NCBI RefSeq assembly: GCF_030296615.1
Contig: NZ_AP027732.1
Span: 1,178,001-1,242,000, forward strand
Reading direction: 5' to 3'
DNA: 64,000 nt
Origin: Frondihabitans sucicola
GTDB lineage: Bacteria; Actinomycetota; Actinomycetes; Actinomycetales; Microbacteriaceae
The notes under the pieces are model-generated. The model was not told where the DNA came from and did not search any database. It saw only the letters and a program-made list of their open reading frames with translations. The position numbers and the translations under genes were made by a program. Shown here in pieces: positions 21,733-31,769 of the stretch; within the stretch, counting starts at the first letter, position 1, and each line of letters opens with the position of its first letter.

Positions 21733-23106
21733 GTGAAACGACTCCGTGACGCAGTATCTCCGCAGCACGACCCGGAGGCGGGCCTCAGTCTCATCGAGAT
21801 CATGGTCGCCATGATGATCTTCTCGATCATCACCATCGGTGTGGCCTTCACTATTTCCAACACGCTGGTGCTGACGCGCGACTCGCAGAATCGCGAGACG
21901 GCTGTGAACCTTGCGTCACAGGCGATCGACCTCGATCGATCCTTCAACGACGTTCAGACAATCAAGGTCGGCACCGTCGACACCAGCGTGGGCAACACGA
22001 CGTATCACGTGAATACCAGCGGCCAGTGGGTCGCCAGCGGTGACAATTCGACCGTGTGCGGCACCGGCGGCGGCATCTTGCAGTTCTATCGCGTGACCGT
22101 CCGAGTCACGTGGGACGGTCAGTCGACGTCGACGGCGCCCGTCTACACCGACACGGTCATCGCTCCCAACACCCGTATCAACGACCCCGCGCTCGGCTCC
22201 ATTCTCGTCGGCGTGACCAATTCATCCGGATCCGGCACGTCCGGCGTCACAGTCACAGTGACGTCGAAGACGTCGGGCCTCGCGGTTCCCGCCCCGACCA
22301 CGACGGACGGCTCCGGATGCGCATTCTTCTTCAAAGTGAGTCCGGGCTCCTACACCGTCGCGATCAGCCGTACCAACAGCATCGACATTTCTCAAAGAAC
22401 TGCCCCGACGAAAGACGTCACCGTGAAAGCCGGTGCATCCGCGCCTGCAACGTTCACCTATGACGCCGCTGCGACCTACCCGCTGAAGTACGCCTACAAC
22501 GCCACCAAAGGGCCGTCGCCCGTCCTCCCGACCAACTTGACGGCGACATTCGTCAATGCGACGACGGGGGCATATACCCCCTTGTCGCCGACCAATCCCA
22601 TACAGCTCTTCCCGTCGACGAATGGCTATTCCGTCCTCGCGGGAAGCTACGTCGGCTCGACCGGAACCTCCTCGCCGACCTGCCTCAGCCCTGATCCCGC
22701 CGCCTGGTCCACTCCGAACTCCTCTGGAGCGGTTGGCACCGCGGTGGTGCCTTCGGCAACGACTCCCGGAGGAACCGTCAGCCCGGCCGTCAACGTCGGC
22801 ATGGGATCGATCACGGTCAACAACATGGTGAAGAACAACTACCTCACGGCAGTGAGTCGTACGCCCATCGCGGGGTCCGGCGACCCCGGATGCGCGATCG
22901 GGATGAGCTACTCGTTCCCGCAGATGACGAACACGACTCAGATGACGATCGCACTTCCCTACGGAACCTGGGCGATCTACCAGAGTTCGACGCCGGGTTC
23001 GACGCCTCTTCTCGGTGGTGTGGCCACGACGAACATGACCCTTCAGACGGCGGGTTCGACCAACCTGCTGCTCGGCACCGCGACCCTCGACCCGAGAGGA
23101 ACGTGA
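21733..23106 (+). CDS. Large minor pilin (PilV-like) with adhesin-like domain
   Basis: The product has 457 residues from GTG at 21733 behind an AAGGGGTGAA site. The class III leader ends PEAG and is cut before LSLIEIMVAMMIFSIITIG, with Glu at +5. The ectodomain is far larger than a normal minor pilin. Near ~155-235 it has a carboxypeptidase-regulatory/CnaB-like beta-sandwich pattern (GSILVGVTNSSG, GVTVTVTSKTSG, TTTDGSGCAFFFKVSPGSYTV), and the remainder is Ser/Thr/Gly-rich. This suggests a tip adhesin (inference). It is followed 4 bp later by the next prepilin. Confidence 0.8.
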   Translation: MKRLRDAVSPQHDPEAGLSLIEIMVAMMIFSIITIGVAFTISNTLVLTRDSQNRETAVNLASQAIDLDRSFNDVQTIKVGTVDTSVGNTTYHVNTSGQWVASGDNSTVCGTGGGILQFYRVTVRVTWDGQSTSTAPVYTDTVIAPNTRINDPALGSILVGVTNSSGSGTSGVTVTVTSKTSGLAVPAPTTTDGSGCAFFFKVSPGSYTVAISRTNSIDISQRTAPTKDVTVKAGASAPATFTYDAAATYPLKYAYNATKGPSPVLPTNLTATFVNATTGAYTPLSPTNPIQLFPSTNGYSVLAGSYVGSTGTSSPTCLSPDPAAWSTPNSSGAVGTAVVPSATTPGGTVSPAVNVGMGSITVNNMVKNNYLTAVSRTPIAGSGDPGCAIGMSYSFPQMTNTTQMTIALPYGTWAIYQSSTPGSTPLLGGVATTNMTLQTAGSTNLLLGTATLDPRGT

Positions 23107-23110
23107 TTCC

Positions 23111-23818
23111 ATGAGCCTCTCCCGCTTTCGAGCCCGCCTTCGCCCGGCCGCCCTTCGCGGTGACGCTGGCGTGAGCCTGAGTGAACTGCTCGTGGCGATG
23201 GTCATCCTGGCAGTCCTCATGAGCGTCGTGATGGCGTTCTTCGTGACGTCTTCCAAGACGTTCGCGACGAACAAGGCAATCGACGGCAACACGCGTACTG
23301 CTTCGAACGCGATGAACGAGGTCTCCCGTGTGCTCCGCGCCGCGACCCCGAATCCGAAGTTGAACAACACGACGGACCCCGCATTCGTTTCGGCCACGGC
23401 CACTTCAGTGGTCTTCTACGCCTACATCAACCTCACCTCCTCGCTGGAGACGCCCGTGCAGGTCCGGTTCACTTACAGCGCCGCCGCGGGCACGATCACG
23501 GAATCCCGGTGGGTGGCCACCGGGCTCACCGGCGGCCTTTGGTCCTTTCCGTCGGCTTCCTCGACACCGGCGTCGTCCCGAGTCATCGGCACGGCAGTGC
23601 TGCCGGCCTCGTCAAGCGTCGGAGCGCTCTTCTCTTACCTCGGAGCAGACGGCACTCCGATCGCTTTCGTGAGCTCGGCCATTCCGTCGACGTCACTCGG
23701 AAGCATCGCCTCCGTCAAATTCGCCATCTCGAGTGGTACTTCTTCGACTGCAGGTCAGGCGACCAATCTCGTAAACACCATCGGTTTGCCCAACGTCGGC
23801 ATTGCGAGGACATCATGA
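23111..23818 (+). CDS. Minor pilin (PilW/PilJ-like)
   Basis: The product has 235 residues from ATG at 23111. The leader RGDAG is cut before VSLSELLVAMVILAVLMSVV, with Glu at +5. The region after the helix (NTRTASNAMNEVSRVLRAAT) is typical of PilW/GspJ-type minor pilins. The rest is a beta-rich ectodomain with no recognised fold. Its TGA overlaps the next ATG (ATGA). Confidence 0.8.
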   Translation: MSLSRFRARLRPAALRGDAGVSLSELLVAMVILAVLMSVVMAFFVTSSKTFATNKAIDGNTRTASNAMNEVSRVLRAATPNPKLNNTTDPAFVSATATSVVFYAYINLTSSLETPVQVRFTYSAAAGTITESRWVATGLTGGLWSFPSASSTPASSRVIGTAVLPASSSVGALFSYLGADGTPIAFVSSAIPSTSLGSIASVKFAISSGTSSTAGQATNLVNTIGLPNVGIARTS

Positions 23819-25640
23819 AGGCCCTTCTCCGACGACTCCGAGGAAATGACCCTGAGGGGGCATCGCGCTGGCGATGGTCATCGGCATCGGCATGGTCCTC
23901 ACACTGCTCGTGGCCACGATGTTGACCACGTCCGTGAGCGGCCTCGTCAAGTCCAATGGAGATCAGGACTCCGCGGCGGCGCTGGCCGCTGCGTATGCCG
24001 GCATCGAGGACTACCAGAGCCGTCTCGCAAACGACAACACGTACCAGCAGTACGGCAATGCGGCATCGACGTTCAGCAACCCGCCCAAGACCTCGGCAAA
24101 TCCAAACCCCTACGTCAGCAAGTTCACGTCCGCGAACGGCAACGACGCGTTCGGCTTGGGAGCCTCGGGTACCTGGGCGAAAATCCCCGGAAGCACCCGT
24201 GCGCAGTACCGATACGAGGTCGACAACTCCGCGTACTACTCGACGGGCATCATCAGGCTTCGATCCACTGGTGAAGTCGGGACGACAGTGCGATCCGAGG
24301 TGGCTGAATTGAAGCAGAACGGCTTCATCAATTACCTCTACTTCACGGACTACGAAGTGTCGGACCCTGCAGTCAGCAACCTGAACTGCACTCCGACATA
24401 CGACTGGAAGACCCCGCACGACTCGGACTGCACCGAGCTTCAGTTTGGTCCGAGCGACGACCTCCAAGGGCCGGTTCACTCCAACGATTCCCTCCTGATC
24501 TGTGGCTCGAAATTCGAGAGCACCGTGGAGACCGGATATCGGGTTGCAGGAACGGCCAAGCCGTACAACATCCCTTCGAGTACGTGTTCCGCCGCTCAGT
24601 TCACCTACCAGGCGGGTTACGCGCCGGTCTACTCGCCGCCAATAACCATGCCTGCGACGAACCTGAATATGAAGCAGGAAACGCGTTCCGACCTGACGGA
24701 CACGACCGTGCCGCGCCCGGGCTGCTTGTACACCGGCCCGACGACCATCACATTCAACGACGGCGGCACCATGACCGTCCGATCGCCGTGGACGGTCAAG
24801 ACGAATTGGACTGCGGACGCATCGGGGAACCCGAACGGCGGAATCATCAGTGGTGACTGTGGAACACCTGGCACGGGAGTCGGCCAGCTGGGCAGCTCGA
24901 CGGGTCAGACCATTAACGTGCCTCAGAACAACCTCATCTACGTGCAGAACGTGCCACACACGACTTCCAACGATCCGAACTACTACTCGACCTCAGCCAA
25001 GCCAACTGGCCTCAGCTGCACGGGCGCTGCCGGAGGGTCGACGACGGGAAACGGACTCGGGTATCCCGCAGCGGGTGAAGTCGCTCCCACTTATGCGTCC
25101 GGTACCGCGTCCTACGGCTGTGACACGGGCGACGTCTTCGTCAAGGGAACAGTTCAAGGCAAGGTCACCGTCGCTGCCGAGAACTACGTGTACGTGACGG
25201 ATGATCTCAAGTACAGCACCACGGACGCGTCGAACAACCTGCTGGGCCTCGTCGGTAACGGTGCTGTCTGGGTCTACAACCCGGTCGACTCGAATGGTGC
25301 CCTGCTGGACACGTCGAATACGGGGATCACGATCGACGCTGCGATCCTGTCCGTCCTGCACACCTTTCAAGTGCAGAACTACAAGGCGGCGGGGTTCAAG
25401 GGCAATCTGACGGTCCTCGGCTCGATCGCACAGAAATTCCGCGGGGCTGTCGGATCGACGACGTCGGACCGCAACGGGAACGTCATTTCCCGAACGGGAT
25501 ACACCAAGGTGTATCTCTACGATTCGCGACTTCGGTACACGGCCCCACCGAAATTCCTCACCCCGGTGTCGACGAGCTACGGCGTATCGACGCTCACCGA
25601 AACCAAGCCGGCGTTCACTGCGAATGGAGGCGACCGATGA
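23815..25640 (+). CDS. PilX/GspK-like pilus protein (apparent frameshift)
   Basis: ATG at 23815 overlaps the previous stop. The frame breaks at GGGGG 23856-23860; one more G joins MKALLRRLRGNDPEG to GIALAMVIGIGMVLTLLVAT, giving about 608 residues. The leader-like Gly is followed by a hydrophobic helix without Glu at +5, as in PilX and GspK. An Ala-rich helix (AAALAAAYAGIEDYQSRLAN) precedes a very large beta-rich, Cys-containing ectodomain. It is much longer than PilX (~200 residues), closer to the large surface-protein type. It overlaps pilD by ATGA. Confidence 0.72.
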
Positions 25641-26482
25641 CGGCCTCGCTTGCATGGATCCTGCCGATCGGTGTGGCCGTCGGAGGATTCGGGCTCTTGA
25701 TCGGTTCATTCCTGAATGTGGTCGTCTACCGGCTACCCAACGGCATGTCTCTGTCGACCCCGCCGAGCGCCTGCCCCGGGTGTGGTTCGAGGATCAAGGC
25801 GTATGACAACGTTCCTGTTCTGTCTTGGCTCGCCCTGCAAGGCAAGTGCCGAGGATGCAAGAAAGCCATCTCGGCTCGGTATCCACTCGTCGAACTCGGT
25901 ACCGCCGCATTCTTCTTCATCGTGGGACTCCGCTTCGTCCCGAGAGGCCTCCTGCTGGAGCCGGGCCACGCGATCGTGGCGCAGCTGCCTGTGGTCCTTG
26001 CCTTCCTCTATCTCGCCGCGATCAGCGTCGCCCTCGGGCTCATTGACGTCGATGTGCATCGTCTTCCCAACGCGATCGTGTTGCCTTCCTACGTCGCCGG
26101 GGTGGTGCTCTTCACGGCAGCGGCCGTGCTGTCCGGTGAGTGGGATTCCCTGATCCGAGGGCTCATTGGTCTGGCTGTGCTGTGGGTCGCGTACGCAGGA
26201 ATGGCCCTCGCGTATCCCGGTGGCATGGGGTTCGGCGATGTCAAGCTCGCCGGGGTGCTCGGTCTCTACCTGGGCTGGCTCGGCTGGGGGCCGCTGATCG
26301 TCGGAGCTTTCGCAGCCTTCCTCCTAGGGGGCCTCTTCTCCCTGATCCTTCTCGGCACGAAACGTGTCGGTAGGAAAGGCGGAATTCCCTTCGGTCCGTG
26401 GATGCTCGTAGGCGCCTGGGTCGGAATCTTCCTGGGCCCGAGCATCTGGGCCGGCTACCTGTCATTCCTCGGTTTCAACTGA
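25637..26482 (+). CDS. pilD: Prepilin peptidase PilD
   Basis: The product has 281 residues. An N-terminal methyltransferase-like domain carries two CxxC pairs (CPGCGSRIKAYDNVPVLSWL, CRGCKKAISARYPLVE). A polytopic aspartyl-protease domain follows with the two catalytic Asp in GLIDVDVHRLPN and the GxGD-type GMGFGDVKLAGVLG. Eight or so membrane segments are visible. It cleaves and N-methylates the prepilins encoded upstream. Confidence 0.95.
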   Translation: MTASLAWILPIGVAVGGFGLLIGSFLNVVVYRLPNGMSLSTPPSACPGCGSRIKAYDNVPVLSWLALQGKCRGCKKAISARYPLVELGTAAFFFIVGLRFVPRGLLLEPGHAIVAQLPVVLAFLYLAAISVALGLIDVDVHRLPNAIVLPSYVAGVVLFTAAAVLSGEWDSLIRGLIGLAVLWVAYAGMALAYPGGMGFGDVKLAGVLGLYLGWLGWGPLIVGAFAAFLLGGLFSLILLGTKRVGRKGGIPFGPWMLVGAWVGIFLGPSIWAGYLSFLGFN

Positions 26483-26515
26483 GACCGCATCGCGACTGAT
26501 GAAAGAGAGAACCAA

Positions 26516-27564
26516 ATGACGAAATCCATTGTGGGTGTCGACATCGGACATGCGTCGCTTCGGGCTGTCGAGGTCGTCGGCGCCACGAGCAGCAAGCCCA
26601 CCATCGTCCGCTACGGCGAAATCCTCCTGCCCGAGGGCAGTGTCAGTCGCGGCGAGGTCCTGGAACCCCAGACTGTCGCCGACTCGATGAAACAGCTCTG
26701 GAGTCAGGCCGGGTTTAAGAGCAAGCAGGTGGTCCTCGGAATGGGGAATCAGCGGGTCTTGGCGCGTGACCTCACCGTTGCCAAAGCCAGCAAAGCTCGT
26801 ATCAAAGAGTCCCTGCCTTTCCAGGTGCAGGACATGCTGCCTGTCCCGGTGGCAGACGCGCTCCTCGACTTCTACCCTGTGTCGGAAGGCATCGGGGAGC
26901 ACGGCCCCGTGGTCAACGGCCTGCTCATCGCCGCCGTCAAAGACGCGGTGCTTGGGAACGTGCGGGCGACGAAGCTGGCCGGACTGCATGCAGTAGGAGT
27001 CGACCTGATCCCGTTCGCAACGTCGCGCCTGCTGATCAATCGTCCTGGGACGCCTGGCACGATCGCCCTGATCGATATCGGAGCGTCCACGACCTCTGTC
27101 GTCCTCGTTGCTGATGGTGTGCCGCAATTCGTCCGCATCATTCCGAGCGGCGGTGACGACGTGACCGGCGATCTTGCCACCCGGCTGGAGATTCCGCGCG
27201 ATCTCGCCGAGGAGCCAAGCGCACGCTTGGACTGACATCACCTTCCACGACGAAGGAAGACAAGTCGGCGTCGGCGGTCATCTTCGAGACCGTCAACGAG
27301 CTCCTGGGAAGCCTCCGGAACACAGTGAGCTACTACGCGAACACGCGTCCGACCGAGACGGTGAGCCACATCGTTCTGACTGGTGGCGGTGGCGAGCTGC
27401 CCGGCCTGCCAGAAGCGCTCCAAGAGGTGACGCGTCTTCGCGTTGTAAAAGGGGATCCTCTCGTCGGTCTCTCGTTGGCCAAATCCGCACCCGCCGAGCA
27501 GCTCCGTCAGAATTCCACGGGTCTGACGGCCGCACTCGGCCTGGCCCTGGGAAGTGCCGCATGA
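26516..27564 (+). CDS. pilM: Pilus assembly protein PilM (apparent frameshift)
   Basis: ATG at 26516 follows GAAAGAGAG. The actin-like fold is clear: KSIVGVDIGHASLRAVEVVG (phosphate 1), ALIDIGASTTSVVLVADG (phosphate 2), LTGGGGELPGLPEALQEVT (adenosine). One base seems missing near 27214; adding G gives LAEEAKRTLGL and continues to the stop at 27564, ~349 residues. PilM is cytoplasmic and binds the N terminus of PilN. Confidence 0.88.
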
Positions 27565-28322
27565 ACGTCACTCTGACCCGCAAGAAAAACGACAGCGGGC
27601 GCTCGACAGCCAAGACGAAATCGGCGGTCGAGCACACAAAGGTCGGTCGACGGCAGCGGCCGTCCAAGGCGACCCGTCAGAACAGCGCCATGGTGATCGG
27701 GGGTCTGCCTCGCGTCGACCTGTTGCCGCGCGAGGTACGGGCCGAACGCCGCGCCGCCGCCGTCGTCCGTCGTACGTGGCTTGGCGTCGCCGGTGTGGCC
27801 GCCCTTGTGCTCCTCGCCAGCGCAAGCGCGTCATTGCTCTCGGCTCAGGCCAAGAGCGATCTGTCCTCTGCACAGTCGGCAACAGTCACACTCAATGCCC
27901 AACAGCAGAAGTACGCGAAGGTTCGCACCGTCCAAAATCAGGTGAACCTCGCAAAAGCCGCGCAGAGTGTCGGCGGCGCAACAGAGATCGACTGGACGAC
28001 GTATCTCGCAAAAGTCCAGGCAAGCCTTCCCGACGATGTCTCCATGACGTCTGTCAGCCTCGATTCAGCGTCGCCCCTCACGTCGTACGCCCAGTCGGCC
28101 ACGCCTGGGCAGGGCACTCGCATTGCGACCGTGACCTTCATTGCCACCAGTGCCTCGTTGCCGTCCGTGCCGGAATGGCTGGACGATCTGACGAAGTTGC
28201 CCGGCTACGTGGACGCCACCCCGGGATCCGTCTCCTTCGCGGCGGGCCAGTACACCGCCAATATCACAATGCACATCAACCAGGCCGCGTACTCCGGTCG
28301 CTTCACCACGAAGGACAAGTGA
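27561..28322 (+). CDS. pilN: Pilus assembly protein PilN
   Basis: The product has 253 residues; ATG at 27561 overlaps the pilM stop. The conserved PilM-binding motif appears as LPRVDLLPREVRAERRAA at ~49-66. One membrane helix (~72-95) and a Fimbrial-assembly ferredoxin-like periplasm-facing domain follow. The N terminus carries an extra basic ~45-residue extension before the motif, which usually lies at the very start. Confidence 0.85.
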   Translation: MNVTLTRKKNDSGRSTAKTKSAVEHTKVGRRQRPSKATRQNSAMVIGGLPRVDLLPREVRAERRAAAVVRRTWLGVAGVAALVLLASASASLLSAQAKSDLSSAQSATVTLNAQQQKYAKVRTVQNQVNLAKAAQSVGGATEIDWTTYLAKVQASLPDDVSMTSVSLDSASPLTSYAQSATPGQGTRIATVTFIATSASLPSVPEWLDDLTKLPGYVDATPGSVSFAAGQYTANITMHINQAAYSGRFTTKDK

Positions 28323-28324
28323 CC

Positions 28325-29046
28325 ATGGACCGCAACAAGATCCTGATGTTCGTGGCCGTCTTGGCCATGTTCGTGGTGGCCGGCGCAGGCTTTCTCGTCG
28401 GCGTCCAGCCGCAGCTTCAAGCGGCCGACGCGGCCAAAGCGCAGACCGCGACGACGAACCAGAACAACAGCGCTCTCGCTACGGGGGTTGCGACCCTCAG
28501 GAGTCAGTTCTCGAAGATCGATTCGCTGACGACGCAACTTGCCTCGCTAACAGCTTCGGTGCCGGCGGACGCGGCTTCGTCGACTCTGATCGACGAATAC
28601 AACGACATTGCCAAGGCCACTGACACCACCATCGTCAACCTGACTTTCGCCGACGCGCAGGCCTACACCGAGCCCGTGGCGACGACGTCGGCCGGCGTCG
28701 CGGCAGCGCCGAAGTCGGTGACCAGTTCCCTCATCACGCCGACGAACTTCTCAGCCATTCCCGTCACGATCCAGATCAAGGGAGTTACGCCCAGGCGCTC
28801 GACTTCATGAAGGGGCTGCACGATGGCAAGCGTCTTTTCTTGATCACGAACGTCGCCAGCTCGGTGACGAGTGATTCGGACTCGACGGCGGCCACCACGG
28901 CGCCCAACAGCTGGACGATTTCGGGCCTCGTGTATTCGCTGACGGACGCGAAGACAGTGCAGACGCAGCAGCAGGCAAACACCGCCACCGCCACCGGCAC
29001 CACGCCGACAGGCAGCTCCTCCACCGACACCGCAGCCGGTAAGTAG
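28325..29046 (+). CDS. pilO: Pilus assembly protein PilO (apparent frameshift)
   Basis: ATG at 28325. A membrane anchor (KILMFVAVLAMFVVAGAGFL) is followed by a coiled coil and a small alpha/beta domain. The frame breaks at GGG 28780-28782; adding G gives QIKGSYAQALDFMKGL, a typical PilO core sequence. It then continues to TAG at 29044-29046, ~241 residues. The C terminus is Thr/Ser-rich. It pairs with PilN in the alignment complex and ends the pil operon. Confidence 0.82.
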
Positions 29047-29369
29047 AGGAGCGACCAAGCCGCCACGGCCCGGTCGGAGGTCCCGATCGACCGGACCGTG
29101 GTGTCAGACCCGCCAGGGATGGCGGGACGGGAGCGTCGACGCGGGCCCCTAGCCCTCGCCGGCGCCTCCTTCTTTAAGGCGACACTCGACGAGCGGGCCC
29201 GCAGCGGCGGAGATCGCCCGAAATCGAAGGGGATTTTGCCGTCGGGCCGCAGGGCAGGCGGCGGGAGAGCCCGCGCCGCGAAAATCCCCTTCGATTTCGG
29301 GAGGGGGGAGGAGAGGCCGGCGGGAGCACCACCACCAGCCCCCGCGAAGCGCACGCGTAGCCTGGAATC
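29047..29369. other. Non-coding gap after pilO
   Basis: The 323-bp gap contains a hairpin just after pilO (CACGGCCCGGTCGG near 29062 with CCGACCGG-type complement, imperfect) and element copy 4 at 29217-29306. A GC-rich stretch then leads to the next start. Nothing else was recognised. Confidence 0.5.
29217..29306. repeat. Palindromic intergenic element, copy 4
   Basis: The left arm CCCGAAATCGAAGGGGATTT (29217-29238) and right arm AAAATCCCCTTCGATTTCGG (29280-29303) are perfectly complementary over 21 bp. The loop is about 42 bp. It lies between pilO and a same-strand membrane protein gene. Confidence 0.95.
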
Positions 29370-29843
29370 ATGTCCCGCGGCCTCCTCACGTTCATGGCCA
29401 CGGTGACGCATCTCGCGCTCGTGGTCCTGACGATCGGGCTCCTCTTCTACGTCACCGACGACGACGTGATCGTCGAGCGCGACGCGGGGACGACGCTCGG
29501 GCCGGCCATGGTCTTCGGCTCGATGGCGGCCGTCTTCTTCGTGTTGGCTCGAAGCTTCGGCGTGGCCGGCCGCGATGGCGAGAGCCGGGCGCCTGCGATC
29601 CTGCGACCCTCTCTGCTGGCCGCGGTCGGAAGCTACGTCGTCATGCTGCTCATCGGCAGCCTGCTCTACGCGCTCCGTCGCGACGAAGCGGTCTGGCTGG
29701 TGCTGTTCGCCGGGCGGTACGCGGGTTCCGCGTTCGTGATCGTCTCGTCGGTCTGGGCCGGAGTCGTGGTCGCGGGTTTCCTTCTCCTGGCGCGCTTCGA
29801 ATCCGCTCGTGCGGTCCGCGACGCCCACCACGACGACCTCTAG
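29370..29843 (+). CDS. Small four-helix membrane protein, unknown function
   Basis: The product has 157 residues from ATG at 29370. Four membrane segments lie at about 8-28, 44-62, 82-104 and 113-138, with a charged loop VTDDDVIVERDAGTT after the first. The tail is RAVRDAHHDDL. I do not recognise the family. The 3-prime end of this gene is copied downstream (see the repeat at 29831-29938). Confidence 0.6.
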   Translation: MSRGLLTFMATVTHLALVVLTIGLLFYVTDDDVIVERDAGTTLGPAMVFGSMAAVFFVLARSFGVAGRDGESRAPAILRPSLLAAVGSYVVMLLIGSLLYALRRDEAVWLVLFAGRYAGSAFVIVSSVWAGVVVAGFLLLARFESARAVRDAHHDDL

Positions 29844-29938
29844 CGGCACCCCGCGAGGCACCCCGCGACGACCTCTAGCGGCACCCCGCGAGGCACCGCG
29901 CGACGCCCGCCACGACGACCTCTAGCGGCACCCCGCGA
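29831..29938. repeat. Three direct repeats derived from a gene tail
   Basis: CGACGACCTCTAGCGGCACC (extending through CCGCGAGGCAC) starts at 29831, recurs at about 29865, and recurs again at about 29913. The first copy contains the stop codon and last codons of the membrane-protein gene. The third copy is preceded by GACGCCCGCCA, matching the gene sequence GACGCCCACCA, so the gene end itself was duplicated. Confidence 0.85.
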
Positions 29939-30103
29939 TCGCCGCGGAGGACCACGGCGGACACCCTCGCTCGGGGTGTCGAATCCGGCCGGGAACCGTG
30001 CCTACAATTGCTCGTCCGGCACTCGTCCGAACACCTCCCCCGAAGCAGCCGGCATCTCTCCGGCAGCTTCGCCGCGCGCGAAAAGAAAGCAGAGAATCAC
30101 AGC

Positions 30104-30556
30104 GTGCTCCTCACCATCCTGGGCTGGGTCGGCGCCGTCGTCATCCTCGCCGGCTACGCTCTCTTCTCCCTCGGAAAACTCCCGAACGGCCCGGTGTACC
30201 AGCTCAGCAATCTTGTGGGGGCCTTCGCGATCTCGCTCAACGTCGCGGCGCACGGCGCCTGGCCCTCCGCCGTCGTCAACGTCGTCTGGGCCATCATCGC
30301 GGCCGTCGTCCTCGTCCGCATGGCCAGGGCCCGATCGCGCACGAGGCGTCTCGTCGCCGAGGCGCGGCACGACGAGACACACGAGCGCAGGATGCAAGAC
30401 GTCGAGCGCGCGCACCTGGTCACGTCGTTCCCGGCCGACTCCCTGCCGGCGGTCACGGCCGCTCTCGCCGTGGTCGCTCTCGCGGCCGCGCACCAGCAGC
30501 ACCCCCGCGACCCCGAGTTCGCTCCGGGCGCAGAGCCCGCATCCACCGCCGTTTGA
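30104..30556 (+). CDS. CBU_0592-like membrane protein
   Basis: The product has 150 residues from GTG at 30104. The upstream part of the frame is not hydrophobic and lacks a ribosome site. Three membrane segments in ILGWVGAVVILAGYALFSLG, QLSNLVGAFAISLNV and SAVVNVVWAIIAAVVLVRM match a widespread small family named after CBU_0592, function unknown. The Ala-rich tail adds a possible fourth segment. The stop overlaps the rpsL promoter. Confidence 0.65.
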   Translation: MLLTILGWVGAVVILAGYALFSLGKLPNGPVYQLSNLVGAFAISLNVAAHGAWPSAVVNVVWAIIAAVVLVRMARARSRTRRLVAEARHDETHERRMQDVERAHLVTSFPADSLPAVTAALAVVALAAAHQQHPRDPEFAPGAEPASTAV

Positions 30557-30581
30557 TAAGAGCCTGGCGGCAGGCTATTCT
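30553..30581 (+). promoter_or_regulatory. str operon (rpsL) promoter
   Basis: TTGATA at 30553-30558, a 17-bp spacer, then TATTCT at 30576-30581. This is a good sigma-70-type match. The -35 overlaps the preceding gene's stop codon. The predicted transcript has a ~260-nt leader before rpsL. Confidence 0.65.
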
Positions 30582-30849
30582 TGCTCGGGTGTGCGTTTAA
30601 ACGCGCGCCCAGAATCCAGGTGCAGTCGAAACTGGAATCAACCGTCTCTTCGGGGTGGCGAACTTCTCGCCGATTCGATCAGGCCCGACCGCATATGTCC
30701 AGGATGCTCCGCATCCATGATGCAGCGGCTCGGGAGAGACGCACGACAACAACACTCAGCATTGCGATGTGTGACGGCCGTGCTCCAGAGATGAGGAAGC
30801 CGTCCGACCGGGCCGGCCAGAGCCGAGAAGTACGTAACAAGGAGAACCA

Positions 30850-31224
30850 GTGCCAACTATTCAGCAGCTGGTCCGAAAGGGACGCACGCCGAAGGTCGTC
30901 AAGACCAAGGCCCCCGCCCTCAAGGCCAACCCTCAGCAGCGTGGCGTGTGCACGCGTGTGTACACCACCACCCCCAAGAAGCCGAACTCGGCCCTCCGCA
31001 AGGTTGCTCGCGTCAAGCTCAGCAACGGCACCGAGGTCACCGCGTACATTCCCGGTGAAGGCCACAACCTCCAGGAGCACTCGATGGTGCTCGTCCGCGG
31101 CGGTCGTGTGAAAGACCTCCCCGGTGTCCGTTACAAGATCGTTCGCGGCGCCCTCGACACCCAGGCCGTCAAGAACCGCAAGCAGGCTCGCAGCCGCTAC
31201 GGCGCGAAGATGGAGAAGAAGTAA
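30850..31224 (+). CDS. rpsL: 30S ribosomal protein S12
   Basis: The product has 124 residues; GTG at 30850 after AAGGAG at 30839-30844. The decoding-centre loops [18 protein letters not shown] and [17 protein letters not shown] are wild type. Lys in KPNS and in RVKDLPG correspond to K43 and K88, the streptomycin-resistance sites, so no resistance substitution is seen. The stop overlaps the rpsG start (TAATG). Confidence 0.97.
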   Translation: MPTIQQLVRKGRTPKVVKTKAPALKANPQQRGVCTRVYTTTPKKPNSALRKVARVKLSNGTEVTAYIPGEGHNLQEHSMVLVRGGRVKDLPGVRYKIVRGALDTQAVKNRKQARSRYGAKMEKK

Positions 31225-31694
31225 TGCCTCGTAAGGGCCCCGCTCCCAAGCGTCCCGTCGTCGCAGACCCCGTCTACGGCGCCCCCATCGTCAGCCAGCT
31301 GGTCAACAAGATCCTGCTCGACGGCAAGAAGGGCCTCGCCGAGCGCATCGTCTACGGTGCTCTCGCCGGCGTCTCCGCCAAGAACGGCCAGGACGCCGTC
31401 GCCACGCTCAAGAAGGCTCTCGACAACGTCCGCCCGACCCTCGAGGTCCGGTCGCGTCGCGTCGGTGGCTCCACCTACCAGGTGCCGGTCGAGGTCAAGC
31501 CTCACCGCGCCAACACCCTGGCTCTCCGCTGGCTCACCAGCTACGCCAAGGCTCGTCGCGAGAAGACGATGACCGAGCGTCTCATGAACGAGATCCTCGA
31601 CGCATCGAACGGTCTCGGCGCCGCCGTCAAGCGTCGTGAAGACACGCACAAGATGGCCGAGTCGAACAAGGCCTTCGCGCACTACCGCTGGTAA
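31224..31694 (+). CDS. rpsG: 30S ribosomal protein S7
   Basis: The product has 156 residues. Typical S7 sequence [40 protein letters not shown] and the end [14 protein letters not shown]. It binds the 3-prime major domain of 16S rRNA and nucleates head assembly. Second gene of the str operon. Confidence 0.97.
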   Translation: MPRKGPAPKRPVVADPVYGAPIVSQLVNKILLDGKKGLAERIVYGALAGVSAKNGQDAVATLKKALDNVRPTLEVRSRRVGGSTYQVPVEVKPHRANTLALRWLTSYAKARREKTMTERLMNEILDASNGLGAAVKRREDTHKMAESNKAFAHYRW

Positions 31695-31769
31695 CAGCTT
31701 TGCGGGGTGGTCACCACCGTGACCACCCCGCAAGAAACCACACTCTCTAACCCCCAATCGGAGGAACCC

